Assembly (NCBI GenBank): GCA_003503945.1
Contig: DOCD01000080.1
Span: forward strand, 1 to 12,579
Reading direction: 5' to 3'
From: Clostridiales bacterium
GTDB lineage: Bacteria > Bacillota > Clostridia > Christensenellales > Borkfalkiaceae
DNA length: 12,579 bases
Notes under the pieces: generated by a model
What the model saw: the letters and a program-made list of their open reading frames with translations, nothing else
Database searches by the model: none
What the model was told of the DNA's origin: nothing
Shown: piece by piece, positions 1 through 5,797 of the stretch
How the letters are laid out: each line of letters opens with the position of its first letter
Numbering within the stretch: the stretch's first letter is position 1
Position numbers and translations under genes: made by a program

Positions 1-26
1 ACTGTATTCTTTGTCGGTTTTTTCAT
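1..26 (-). CDS. Start of a divergent gene (partial, runs off the window)
   Basis: Only the first eight codons are present, reading MKKPTKNT from an ATG at 26-24. The product cannot be identified. The reason to believe in it is a perfect minus-strand promoter at 97-69, whose predicted start point near 62 gives a leader of about 36 nt ending at this ATG. The ribosome binding site is weak: a purine run, GAAGAAA, directly precedes the ATG. It is divergent from the XRE regulator gene at 125 and shares its operator region, so it is probably the main target of that repressor. It could be a false start if translation begins further in at a codon outside the window. Confidence 0.42.
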
Positions 27-42
27 TTTCTTCGTGTAATTA

Positions 43-90
43 TGTACATTATATGTACAATTTTAATTATTATAGTACATAAACTGTACA
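43..90. promoter_or_regulatory. Tandem TGTACA operator pairs, probable XRE repressor sites
   Basis: Hexamers lie at 43-48 (TGTACA), 54-59 (TGTACA), 74-79 (AGTACA) and 85-90 (TGTACA). Within each pair the boxes start 11 bp apart, and the two 17-bp pairs start 31 bp apart, close to three helical turns, so both would lie on the same DNA face. The first pair covers the initial transcribed region of the minus-strand promoter and the second fills its spacer. Binding by the product of the gene at 125 is inferred from position. I see no strong plus-strand promoter; TACAAT at 87-92 is the best weak -10 candidate for the regulator gene and would overlap the last box, consistent with autoregulation. Confidence 0.62.
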
Positions 91-97
91 ATGTCAA
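69..97 (-). promoter_or_regulatory. Perfect consensus sigma-A promoter for the divergent gene
   Basis: On the minus strand, TTGACA (97-92) and TATAAT (74-69) are separated by exactly 17 bp. Both hexamers are perfect. One TGTACA box pair (74-90) fills the spacer, and a second (43-59) lies just downstream of the expected start near 62. A promoter this strong, loaded with operator-like boxes, implies that it is normally repressed, most simply by the adjacent XRE protein. Confidence 0.78.
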
Positions 98-124
98 CAT
101 AAAACTAATACAAAAGGGTGTTTT

Positions 125-328
125 ATGTTGAAGCTTGGGCAAAATCTTAGAAAATTACGATTAGATGAAAAACTTACGCAAGAACAGCTTGCCGAGAAAT
201 TGAACATCAGCAGAGTAAACTATACCAGATACGAAAACGATAAAGCCCGTCCCGACTACGAAACGATAATTGCTATTGCGGATTTTTATAATATTTCAAT
301 CGACGAGCTGTTCGGCAGAGATAATTGA
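125..328 (+). CDS. Small XRE/Cro-family helix-turn-helix repressor
   Basis: A 67-residue protein that is essentially one HTH_3 domain (about residues 5-60) with no effector or dimerisation domain. The core reads LTQEQLAEKLNIS followed by the recognition-helix stretch RVNYTRYENDKARP, and the domain closes with the usual IADFYNISIDELF. It should bind DNA as a dimer. The start is set by AGGGTG a few bases before the ATG. The upstream region carries two pairs of TGTACA boxes around a divergent consensus promoter, so a repressor of the minus-strand gene that also controls itself is the simplest role. The gene and its flank are visibly more A+T-rich than the neighbouring operons, which could reflect transfer. 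Family assignment is secure; the target is inferred. Confidence 0.9.
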   Translation: MLKLGQNLRKLRLDEKLTQEQLAEKLNISRVNYTRYENDKARPDYETIIAIADFYNISIDELFGRDN

Positions 329-340
329 CCGTACAATAAG

Positions 341-372
341 AACCCGTGGTTGTACTATAACAACCACGGGTT
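341..372. terminator. Bidirectional hairpin terminator between XRE gene and rpsR
   Basis: A perfect 13-bp stem (341-353 with 360-372, arm AACCCGTGGTTGT) closes a 6-base loop. The plus strand continues into the T-rich stretch 373-391, suiting termination of the XRE gene. On the minus strand the hairpin lies 15 bases past the rpsR stop and is followed by the weaker T-rich CTTATTGT. It separates two convergent units. Confidence 0.8.
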
Positions 373-387
373 AATTTTACTTTGTTT

Positions 388-645
388 TTATTCGGCCTTG
401 AAGGGAAGCAGCGCCGCAACCCTTGCGCGCTTTATAGCGGTTGAAAGCTCGCGCTGGTGCTTTGCGCACGTGCCGCTCATTCTGCGGGGCAGAATTTTGC
501 CGCTTTCCGCAACAAATTTCTTTAAGCGGTTTACGTCCTTATAATCGATTTCGGTCACCTTTTCCTGGCAGAAAACACAAACTTTTCTACGGGGAACGCG
601 CTTGAAGCTCTTTTTAACGGGTGCTACCGGTTTATTTTCTTCCAT
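388..645 (-). CDS. rpsR: 30S ribosomal protein S18
   Basis: An 85-residue basic protein, the normal size for bS18. It binds the platform of the 30S subunit as a heterodimer with S6. The zinc-binding C+ form is visible: CVFC (residues 23-26) followed later by CAKH, giving a CxxC...CxxH set. The family signature spans [22 protein letters not shown] and continues to [15 protein letters not shown] strong AGGAG lies 8-9 bases before the ATG. It is the last gene of the rpsF-ssb-rpsR operon, 21 nt after ssb, and ends just before the bidirectional hairpin at 341-372. The acidic/proline N-terminus ([12 protein letters not shown]) is a variable lead-in common in this family. Confidence 0.97.
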   Translation of the reverse strand: MEENKPVAPVKKSFKRVPRRKVCVFCQEKVTEIDYKDVNRLKKFVAESGKILPRRMSGTCAKHQRELSTAIKRARVAALLPFKAE

Positions 646-666
646 AATATTATCTCCTATTCAAAA

Positions 667-1092
667 TTAAAACGGGATATCGCCGTCGTCGTCAAACGCC
701 TGCAAGCTTGCGGGCTTTTTCCTTTCGGAAGAAGCCGCGGGGGCATCGTTGAAGCCGCCGAAATCCCCGCCCGAGCCTTTCGGGGTGAGGAACTCGACGT
801 CCTGCGCCACGATGTCCACGCCCGTGCGTTTAACGCCCTGCGAATCTTCGTAATTGCGAAGCTCGATAGAGCCGCTTACCGCAACCTTATTGCCCTTTTT
901 GGCGTAACGCGCCACCGTTTCGCCGAGGCCGCGCCATGCGACCACGTTGAAAAAGTCGGTCTTTCTTTCGCCGTCGGCGGAACCGTAGTTCCTGTTCACC
1001 GCAATCGAAAAGCGGCAGAGGGCAACGCCCGAAGTCGTTTCGGAAAGCTCGGGGTCGCGGGTTAAATTACCTATCAAAAATACCTTATTCAT
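667..1092 (-). CDS. ssb: Single-stranded DNA-binding protein
   Basis: A 141-residue SSB. The OB fold occupies about residues 1-104, opening with the typical MNKVFLIGNLTRDPEL and including FFNVVAWRGLGETVARYAKKGNKVAV. A short Gly/Ser/Ala-rich linker follows, then the acidic tip DDDGDIPF, which docks replication and repair proteins. It coats single-stranded DNA as a tetramer in replication, recombination and repair. It sits between rpsF and rpsR in the conserved Bacillota order, 11 nt downstream of rpsF, and is co-transcribed with them. The Shine-Dalgarno is weak (AAGGT, 9 bases before ATG), so translation may depend partly on ribosomes leaving rpsF. The length is slightly shorter than many homologues, the difference being in the linker. 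Confidence 0.97.
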   Translation of the reverse strand: MNKVFLIGNLTRDPELSETTSGVALCRFSIAVNRNYGSADGERKTDFFNVVAWRGLGETVARYAKKGNKVAVSGSIELRNYEDSQGVKRTGVDIVAQDVEFLTPKGSGGDFGGFNDAPAASSERKKPASLQAFDDDGDIPF

Positions 1093-1103
1093 CTTTTTTT
1101 ACC

Positions 1104-1388
1104 TTAATCTTTTGCGGTTATAACTCTTCTTAAAACTTCGGCGGAAAGGCCCGACACGCGGTCAAGCTCCTTTACGACCGAACCTTCCGCTTCGAAAGTC
1201 ATTAAAACGTAAAAGCCGTCTATCTTATAGTTGATAGGATACGCAAGCTTTTTAACGCCCCACTTGTCGGTGGAAACGACTTTGCCGTTCTGAGACGTAA
1301 CGACGTCCTCGAACTTCTTGACGAGCGCTTCCCTTGCGTCGTCCGCAAGCGCGCTGTCCAAAACGTAAAGCATTTCGTAAGTTTTCAT
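1104..1388 (-). CDS. rpsF: 30S ribosomal protein S6
   Basis: A 94-residue bS6, the standard length, opening MKTYEMLYVLDSAL. The reading frame stays open upstream, but the start at 1388 is chosen because GGGAGGTG lies 6 bases before this ATG and the family begins with exactly this strand. Conserved stretches include GKVVSTDKWGVKKLAYPINYKIDGFYVLMTF in the ferredoxin-like core and the end VLRRVI. It pairs with S18 on the 30S platform. First gene of the rpsF-ssb-rpsR operon, preceded by a structured leader of about 150 nt and a good promoter at 1577-1549. The S6:S18 pair probably represses its own mRNA through that leader. There is no extended C-terminal tail of the enterobacterial kind. Confidence 0.97.
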   Translation of the reverse strand: MKTYEMLYVLDSALADDAREALVKKFEDVVTSQNGKVVSTDKWGVKKLAYPINYKIDGFYVLMTFEAEGSVVKELDRVSGLSAEVLRRVITAKD

Positions 1389-1404
1389 TTTTTCACCTCC
1401 CGGT

Positions 1405-1479
1405 CTTAATCGGCATACCACCTGCGGTATGCAAGGCACTCTCACGAAATTTTGTTGCACAAAATTTCCGTGAGCTAAG
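1405..1479 (-). promoter_or_regulatory. Candidate S6:S18 autoregulatory mRNA leader of rpsF
   Basis: On the minus strand, CTTAG (1479-1475) can pair as a closing stem with TTAAG (1409-1405). Inside lie a long hairpin (1474-1441, CTCACG closing, one bulged G, 4-base loop) and a 7-bp hairpin GCATACC/GGTATGC (1432-1413). A CCG at 1413-1411 falls just before the 3' arm of the closing stem, and the RBS follows at once. As I recall the known S6:S18 leader class, its key feature is a CCG beside a closing stem, mimicking the S6:S18 site on 16S rRNA. Position directly before rpsF fits. The match is by eye, without a covariance model. Confidence 0.66.
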
Positions 1480-1499
1480 TTGTTATAAAACGCTTAACG

Positions 1500-1524
1500 G
1501 CGCAAATAAATTTAATTTTTGCGC
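1500..1524 (-). other. Extra hairpin in the 5' part of the rpsF leader
   Basis: GCGCAAA and TTTGCGC form a 7-bp stem around an 11-base A+T-rich loop inside the transcribed leader, upstream of the candidate S6:S18 motif. It may simply stabilise the 5' end. No T-tract follows it, so it is not an obvious terminator. Confidence 0.4.
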
Positions 1525-1548
1525 GTATAGCCCTTATGACACTAAAAG

Positions 1549-1577
1549 ATTTTATAATAATTTTTTATAAAAGTCAA
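1549..1577 (-). promoter_or_regulatory. Promoter of the rpsF-ssb-rpsR operon
   Basis: On the minus strand, TTGACT (1577-1572) and TAAAAT (1554-1549) are 17 bp apart. A start near 1542 would give a leader of about 155 nt. The -35 hexamer contains the TGA stop codon (1576-1574) of the upstream gene, so the promoter begins inside the end of that gene. Confidence 0.72.
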
Positions 1578-3379
1578 CTATTTTGGGGCATGGACGAAAG
1601 CAAATTTATAAACGCGTCTATTACCGACACAAGCGTCATCTCTCCTACCGGCTTGCCGTTGAACTTAACCGCGAGCTGCTCGGGTGTGAGCGTCAGAATG
1701 CCCGCTTCTGTCAATTCGCTCATAGTCGTGTTCTGCGTGTTGGCGGTTACATTGGTTATAAGCGCCGTCAGATTGTTTACAGAATAGGTCTGTTCGACCC
1801 CGCCCGAATATAAAAGCAGCTTCCACGTAGCCGTCGCCGCGCCGTAGGTATAGAAGGTGCCCTCGCCGAATTGCTCGGCGGTGAGGTTGCCGACAAGCTT
1901 ATATCCGCCGTCAATCTCCGAATAATACAAAAGCGCCGCGTCAAACTTTTCCGCAAGATATATTTCCCTGCCGTAAATATCCTCGGCGTACAGCTCGTTC
2001 ACGGAAAGGTTCGCAATATCCGCGGGCAGACTTTCTATCGTTGAGTTTTCAATCGCTTTCAAAAGCTTGTTGTCCTCGACGTCCATTATAGCGCCTATCT
2101 TCAAATCGGAAGTGACCCCGCCGACGCGGTCGGAAACCGTATTCAAGCCGGTACCCGTAATTTCCGTGCCGTCGCCAAGGCGCACGCAATTTATTTTACC
2201 GTCAAGCTCCTCTATAAAACAATTAATCGCTTCGCCGCCCACAGGGTGATAAACGCCCGTAATAACGCCGTCACGCTCCACTATATCGGTTATTCCGTAG
2301 ACAAAGTATGAAAGAATTATGTCCGACGAGGTGAGTTCGAGCCTGCCGTCCACGCGGGTCAGTTCCACGTCTATAAAGTCGGAAATTTCCAACCCGTCGA
2401 TAACTTCGCCGAAATCGACCGTTCCGTTCATAAGGTCGCCGACCGATATGCCGCCTAAAATTTTCTGCGTTACCCCGTCGGCGTCGGTCACAAGCTCGGT
2501 TACGGGCACGTCGTACAAAGCATCGAACGCGCTTCCGTCCGAAAACGAGCCTATTGTGACGGGCGTAACCTCTATCTTATTTTCGCCGTCATAGTAGTAA
2601 TTTCCCGAAAGCGCGGCGCAGGAGGTATGGGCGGCGTAAAGCATGCTTTCTACGGGCGAGAACACGTAGTTATCCTCGTCCTTATACGTAACGTAATTAT
2701 TATCGCCGTACCCGTAAAAATACAGCCTGTATTCCTCGCCCTTTTCGGCAAGATATTGCTCCTTATCCGCGGCAAGCCGCGCCCCGTCCGGCTTCCTTAA
2801 AAACCCGCCGTCCGCAGCCGTATACGCGTCGTAGTAAACGGGGTATAAGCTTTCGCCGTTTTCGACGTAATCCGACTCCTTGCCGTTCAAAATAAGGTCT
2901 ATAATCTCATTGTCGGGAAGTCCGCCCCCGAACGAGTCTATAAGCGCCGCGGGACGGATATCCATAACCTTTCCCTGCACATAGTCGCCGAATTCGCCGA
3001 ATTTTACGGCTTTCAGCTCTTCCGCGTCTATCGTCACGTATTGACTGAGCGCTTCCCGAAGCTTTTCGGTAATCCCCGAGGCTACGGGCAGAAGATTTTC
3101 GACTTCGCCCACCGAAAGCGACTGATAGTCGCCCGCCAGAGCGCCGACTTTCTTTATGAGGTCGAGCAAGGTGCCGACGCCGCCGTTATCGGGGTCGCCG
3201 TTTATGAATACGTAATTGCCGTCCTCGTCCTTGTTCGCGCCGATATTGTCGATTTTATAGTTGAGCGCGACGAAAACCGCGGCTACTATCGTACCGACAA
3301 GAATTATTATACCGAATATTATACCGAGTATGAATGCGAGTATGGGGCTGAAACCCCTGCGTTTTGTATTGTTTGACAT
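1574..3379 (-). CDS. Membrane-anchored extracytoplasmic protein, function unknown
   Basis: A 601-residue protein I do not recognise. After a short basic start (MSNNTKRRG) comes one long hydrophobic segment (about residues 10-42), so it is probably an uncleaved signal anchor with some 560 residues outside the cell. The exported part is acidic, rich in Asp, Gly and Tyr, and carries degenerate short repeats in which a beta-prone Ser/Thr-Val/Ile-Gly/Asn element leads into a small helix, for example SVGEVENLL, ISVGDLMNGT, KIGAIMDVE, SVNELYAED and SVNNLTALI. No catalytic motif, sortase signal or lipobox is seen. The start at 3379 is preferred over an in-frame TTG six codons upstream because the promoter at 3414-3386 predicts transcription beginning at this ATG. 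There is no usable Shine-Dalgarno. It lies between cca and the rpsF operon, each with its own promoter. Confidence 0.8.
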   Translation of the reverse strand: MSNNTKRRGFSPILAFILGIIFGIIILVGTIVAAVFVALNYKIDNIGANKDEDGNYVFINGDPDNGGVGTLLDLIKKVGALAGDYQSLSVGEVENLLPVASGITEKLREALSQYVTIDAEELKAVKFGEFGDYVQGKVMDIRPAALIDSFGGGLPDNEIIDLILNGKESDYVENGESLYPVYYDAYTAADGGFLRKPDGARLAADKEQYLAEKGEEYRLYFYGYGDNNYVTYKDEDNYVFSPVESMLYAAHTSCAALSGNYYYDGENKIEVTPVTIGSFSDGSAFDALYDVPVTELVTDADGVTQKILGGISVGDLMNGTVDFGEVIDGLEISDFIDVELTRVDGRLELTSSDIILSYFVYGITDIVERDGVITGVYHPVGGEAINCFIEELDGKINCVRLGDGTEITGTGLNTVSDRVGGVTSDLKIGAIMDVEDNKLLKAIENSTIESLPADIANLSVNELYAEDIYGREIYLAEKFDAALLYYSEIDGGYKLVGNLTAEQFGEGTFYTYGAATATWKLLLYSGGVEQTYSVNNLTALITNVTANTQNTTMSELTEAGILTLTPEQLAVKFNGKPVGEMTLVSVIDAFINLLSSMPQNS

Positions 3380-3385
3380 AGTTTT

Positions 3386-3414
3386 ATTATATAACAACCC
3401 CCGAATAATTGCAA
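3386..3414 (-). promoter_or_regulatory. Promoter giving an apparently leaderless mRNA
   Basis: On the minus strand, TTGCAA (3414-3409) and a perfect TATAAT (3391-3386) are 17 bp apart. The usual start, 7 bases past the -10, is position 3379, the A of the ATG of the 601-residue gene. The -35 begins immediately after the cca stop codon at 3417-3415. Confidence 0.78.
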
Positions 3415-4788
3415 TTAATTGAAAGACTGTTTATTCATATGTATGCCCGACGCATTTATACTTAGCGCGCGTTTTATAAGCGCTTTCCGTTCGTTGCATA
3501 TGTTGTGCGTGACACATTCGTGCAAAAGCATATGCAAGATATCGCCCACGTTGCGTTTTTCCACGCCCGCCGCGATAAGTTCGTCGCCGCGCACATGAAG
3601 GGCGGCGCATGTTAAGGGCACGTTTTCGCGCACCATGTCCGCGTAAATCGCCTTGAATTTGGTAACGGCGGGGGCTTCGGAAAGGTCGTCGCGGCAGCCC
3701 GAATAATCCGCCTGCTTGACTAAAAGAAGCTTATCGAACACCGCCAGATTATCCACTATAAACCTGCGCACCTTGCTCTCGCGTGCGTCGCAGCGCAGGT
3801 CGTACATATGCAGCGCGCACAAAGTGACGACTTCCGCACTTGTCTTTTTAGGCACTTTAAACCTCGCGCATATGTCCGCCGCGACACGTGCGCTTTCGCT
3901 CTCGTGAGAGTGATAATTGCCGTCCGCGCGCATACGTACGGGCTTGCCGACGTCGTGCAAAAGCGAAGCGAGGCGAACGCTCGGGTCGGAATATTTCACC
4001 GCCCGCAACGAATGCTCCAAAACGTCGTAAAGGTGAAATTTTTCGTTCTGCTTCATACCTCTTCCGTCTGTAAGCTCGGGAAGGATTACGTCGAGTACGC
4101 GGGTTTCGTCTAAAATTTTAAGTCCGCGGTACTGCGCGTATTTTAAGCCGTACCGCAAATCCGCGTGCAGAATTTCGTCAAGCTCGGCATAAATCCTTTC
4201 GGGCGCGACGTCTGCGGCAAGGCGGGCGTTACTTTTCGCCCCGTCGAGGCATTCGTCGGTCGGGGTAAAATTAAGCTGCGCCGCCTGCCTTGCAAGGCGC
4301 ATTAGTCTGAGCCCGTCCTCACCGAAAACCTTTTCCGCTTCGGCAACCGTGGATATCCTCGCCGCGCGGATATCCTCTATCCCGCCGAGCGGGTCGACAA
4401 TGTTTTCGGCTTTAATATCGTAATACACTGCGTTGCATTTGAAATCGCGGCGGCGCGCGTCGAGCATGATATCGTCGGTGAAAAAGGTGTTTACGGGCGT
4501 ATGCACGCCGCGGACGTAGCTGTCTGAGCGGAAGCTCGCGAATTCGTACCCCTCCTCCCCGAAAGACAGCTTGACGGTGCCCGTGTTTTTATATACGGCG
4601 TTTATTTTCGCGCCCGCCTTTTCGGCAGCCGCAACGAAAGCTTCGGCAGACACGGGCGCGCAGATATCCACGTCGCCCGAGCTTTTCAGCCCCGCAAGCG
4701 CGTCGCGCACGCAACCGCCCACCGCGTACAGCGGAAAGGTGCAACTTTTTGCAAGATTATTAAGTTTTTCGGAAATAAATATTTTCAT
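3415..4788 (-). CDS. cca: CCA-adding tRNA nucleotidyltransferase with HD domain
   Basis: A 457-residue class II CCA-adding enzyme, which adds or repairs the 3' CCA of tRNA. The nucleotidyltransferase head carries VGGCVRD (residues 23-29), the metal pair GDVDIC (D39, D41), RRRDFKCNA (112-120), and EDGLR (157-161), matching the EDxxR motif tied to CTP/ATP selection. A C-terminal HD phosphohydrolase domain follows: LEHSLRA near 258, LLHDVGKP (H278, D279) and NYHSHES. Such domains occur in many family members. The start at 4788 is chosen because the frame further upstream runs through the -10 box of its own promoter. The RBS is poor (GGGCGG about 12 bases before the ATG). It is divergent from the lipid-kinase gene. 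Assignment as CCA-adding rather than poly(A) polymerase rests on EDxxR and on the lineage. Confidence 0.92.
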   Translation of the reverse strand: MKIFISEKLNNLAKSCTFPLYAVGGCVRDALAGLKSSGDVDICAPVSAEAFVAAAEKAGAKINAVYKNTGTVKLSFGEEGYEFASFRSDSYVRGVHTPVNTFFTDDIMLDARRRDFKCNAVYYDIKAENIVDPLGGIEDIRAARISTVAEAEKVFGEDGLRLMRLARQAAQLNFTPTDECLDGAKSNARLAADVAPERIYAELDEILHADLRYGLKYAQYRGLKILDETRVLDVILPELTDGRGMKQNEKFHLYDVLEHSLRAVKYSDPSVRLASLLHDVGKPVRMRADGNYHSHESESARVAADICARFKVPKKTSAEVVTLCALHMYDLRCDARESKVRRFIVDNLAVFDKLLLVKQADYSGCRDDLSEAPAVTKFKAIYADMVRENVPLTCAALHVRGDELIAAGVEKRNVGDILHMLLHECVTHNICNERKALIKRALSINASGIHMNKQSFN

Positions 4789-4824
4789 GTAATTTATGTT
4801 GCCGCCCAAAAAATTTGTGAACCT

Positions 4825-4853
4825 ATTATACCATTTTTCCAAAACAATTGCAA
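4825..4853 (-). promoter_or_regulatory. cca promoter
   Basis: On the minus strand, TTGCAA (4853-4848), a 17-bp spacer and a perfect TATAAT (4830-4825). Predicted start near 4818 gives a 30-nt leader to the cca ATG. Its -35 is the same six base pairs as the -35 of the divergent lipid-kinase promoter. Confidence 0.78.
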
Positions 4854-4876
4854 TAATAAATTATTTGTTATATAAT
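4848..4876 (+). promoter_or_regulatory. Lipid-kinase/phosphatase operon promoter
   Basis: TTGCAA (4848-4853), a 17-bp spacer and a perfect TATAAT (4871-4876). The 12 bases ending at the -10, TTGTTATATAAT, are identical to those in the promoter at 3386-3414. Predicted start near 4883 leaves only about 12-15 nt of leader. Confidence 0.78.
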
Positions 4877-4894
4877 GGATATACAAAAGAGAAT

Positions 4895-5797
4895 ATGATG
4901 TACCATCTTATAGTAAAAAAAGACAATCTTGCGAATAAAAAGAATGCGGAAAAGTTTAAACGCGCCCTCGAAGTTTTTGACGGCGCGGGGATAAATTATA
5001 CTATTCACGAAACCTCGCTCAAAGACGAAGCGAAAAATATCACCCGCGAGGTTACGAGCGGAAAGGGAAATTCTGTTATAACCGTAGGCGGCGACGGCAC
5101 CCTGCACGACGTACTTAACGGGTTTTGCGACTTCGAAAACAACACGCTGGGGCTTATCCCCTTCGGCACGGGCAACGACTTTGCCGAAAGCGCGCATATA
5201 CCCTTCGACGCGGAAAAGGCGGCGCAAATCATAGTTGAAGGCTATTCGAAAAAAATCGACTTTATTCAGCTTGAAAGCGGACTCCGCTCCATAAACGCGG
5301 TGGGTATGGGCATCGACGTCGACGTGTTGAAACGCGCGTATTCGGGCAAAAGCGTAAAACGCTCGAAATACTTAAAGGCGCTTATAGTAAGCCTTATAAA
5401 GTTCAAAAGCTACGATTTTACGGTAAAATACAACGGTAAAGAAGAAAACCACTTCGGGCTTATCGCGGCGCTCGGCAACGGCAGGCAGCTCGGCGGCGGG
5501 ATAAAAATGTTCCCCGAAGCGGATATAGCCGACGGAAAGCTCAACCTTTTTATCGCGGACTATATATCCAAACCCGCTATCATAGGCGCTTTTTCAAAGC
5601 TTATGCGCGGGAAGGTAAACAAAGTCAAACAGGTTACCGCTCTTGCCTGCGACAGCGTCGAATTTATCCCGCACGGCGAAAATTATACCATAGAAGCCGA
5701 CGGCGAATTATACGAAAACGTGCCACTTGCCGCGCATATAGAACGGGCTAAATTAAATTTTTATTTAAAAAACGAAAATAATAAAGATGGTAAGTAA
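4895..5797 (+). CDS. YegS/LCB5-family diacylglycerol (lipid) kinase
   Basis: A 300-residue lipid kinase of the DAGK catalytic family, which phosphorylates diacylglycerol or a related lipid with ATP, usually to recycle diacylglycerol into phospholipid synthesis. The nucleotide-binding GGDGT is at residues 65-69 and the second family block PFGTGNDFA at 89-97; the C-terminal beta domain ends with the conserved EADGELYEN. The usual early NPxxG block is absent: the first strand YHLIV is followed by KKDNLANKK. Two adjacent ATGs (4895, 4898) are possible starts. AAGAG sits 3 or 6 bases before them, slightly favouring the second. The longer open frame upstream runs through the promoter and is rejected. 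It overlaps the phosphatase gene by 11 nt, indicating translational coupling. The lipid substrate cannot be read from the sequence. Confidence 0.9.
   Translation: MMYHLIVKKDNLANKKNAEKFKRALEVFDGAGINYTIHETSLKDEAKNITREVTSGKGNSVITVGGDGTLHDVLNGFCDFENNTLGLIPFGTGNDFAESAHIPFDAEKAAQIIVEGYSKKIDFIQLESGLRSINAVGMGIDVDVLKRAYSGKSVKRSKYLKALIVSLIKFKSYDFTVKYNGKEENHFGLIAALGNGRQLGGGIKMFPEADIADGKLNLFIADYISKPAIIGAFSKLMRGKVNKVKQVTALACDSVEFIPHGENYTIEADGELYENVPLAAHIERAKLNFYLKNENNKDGK

Noticed and set aside
330..356. Additional GTAC half-sites (CGTACA at 330, TGTACT at 351) near the XRE gene end as extra operators
   Set aside because: They are 21 bp apart, lack the 11-bp pair spacing, and one sits in the terminator loop, so chance is the simpler reading.
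1389..1460. Extending S6 by 24 residues to a start at 1460
   Set aside because: The extension runs through the leader hairpins. The ATG at 1388 has a near-perfect GGGAGGTG and matches the family start.
4789..4842. Longer N-terminus of the CCA enzyme
   Set aside because: It overlaps the -10 box of the cca promoter and lies upstream of the predicted transcript start.
4796..4894. Longer N-terminus of the lipid kinase starting at 4796
   Set aside because: It would translate both promoters, including the shared -35 and the TATAAT at 4871-4876, and the added residues do not resemble the family.
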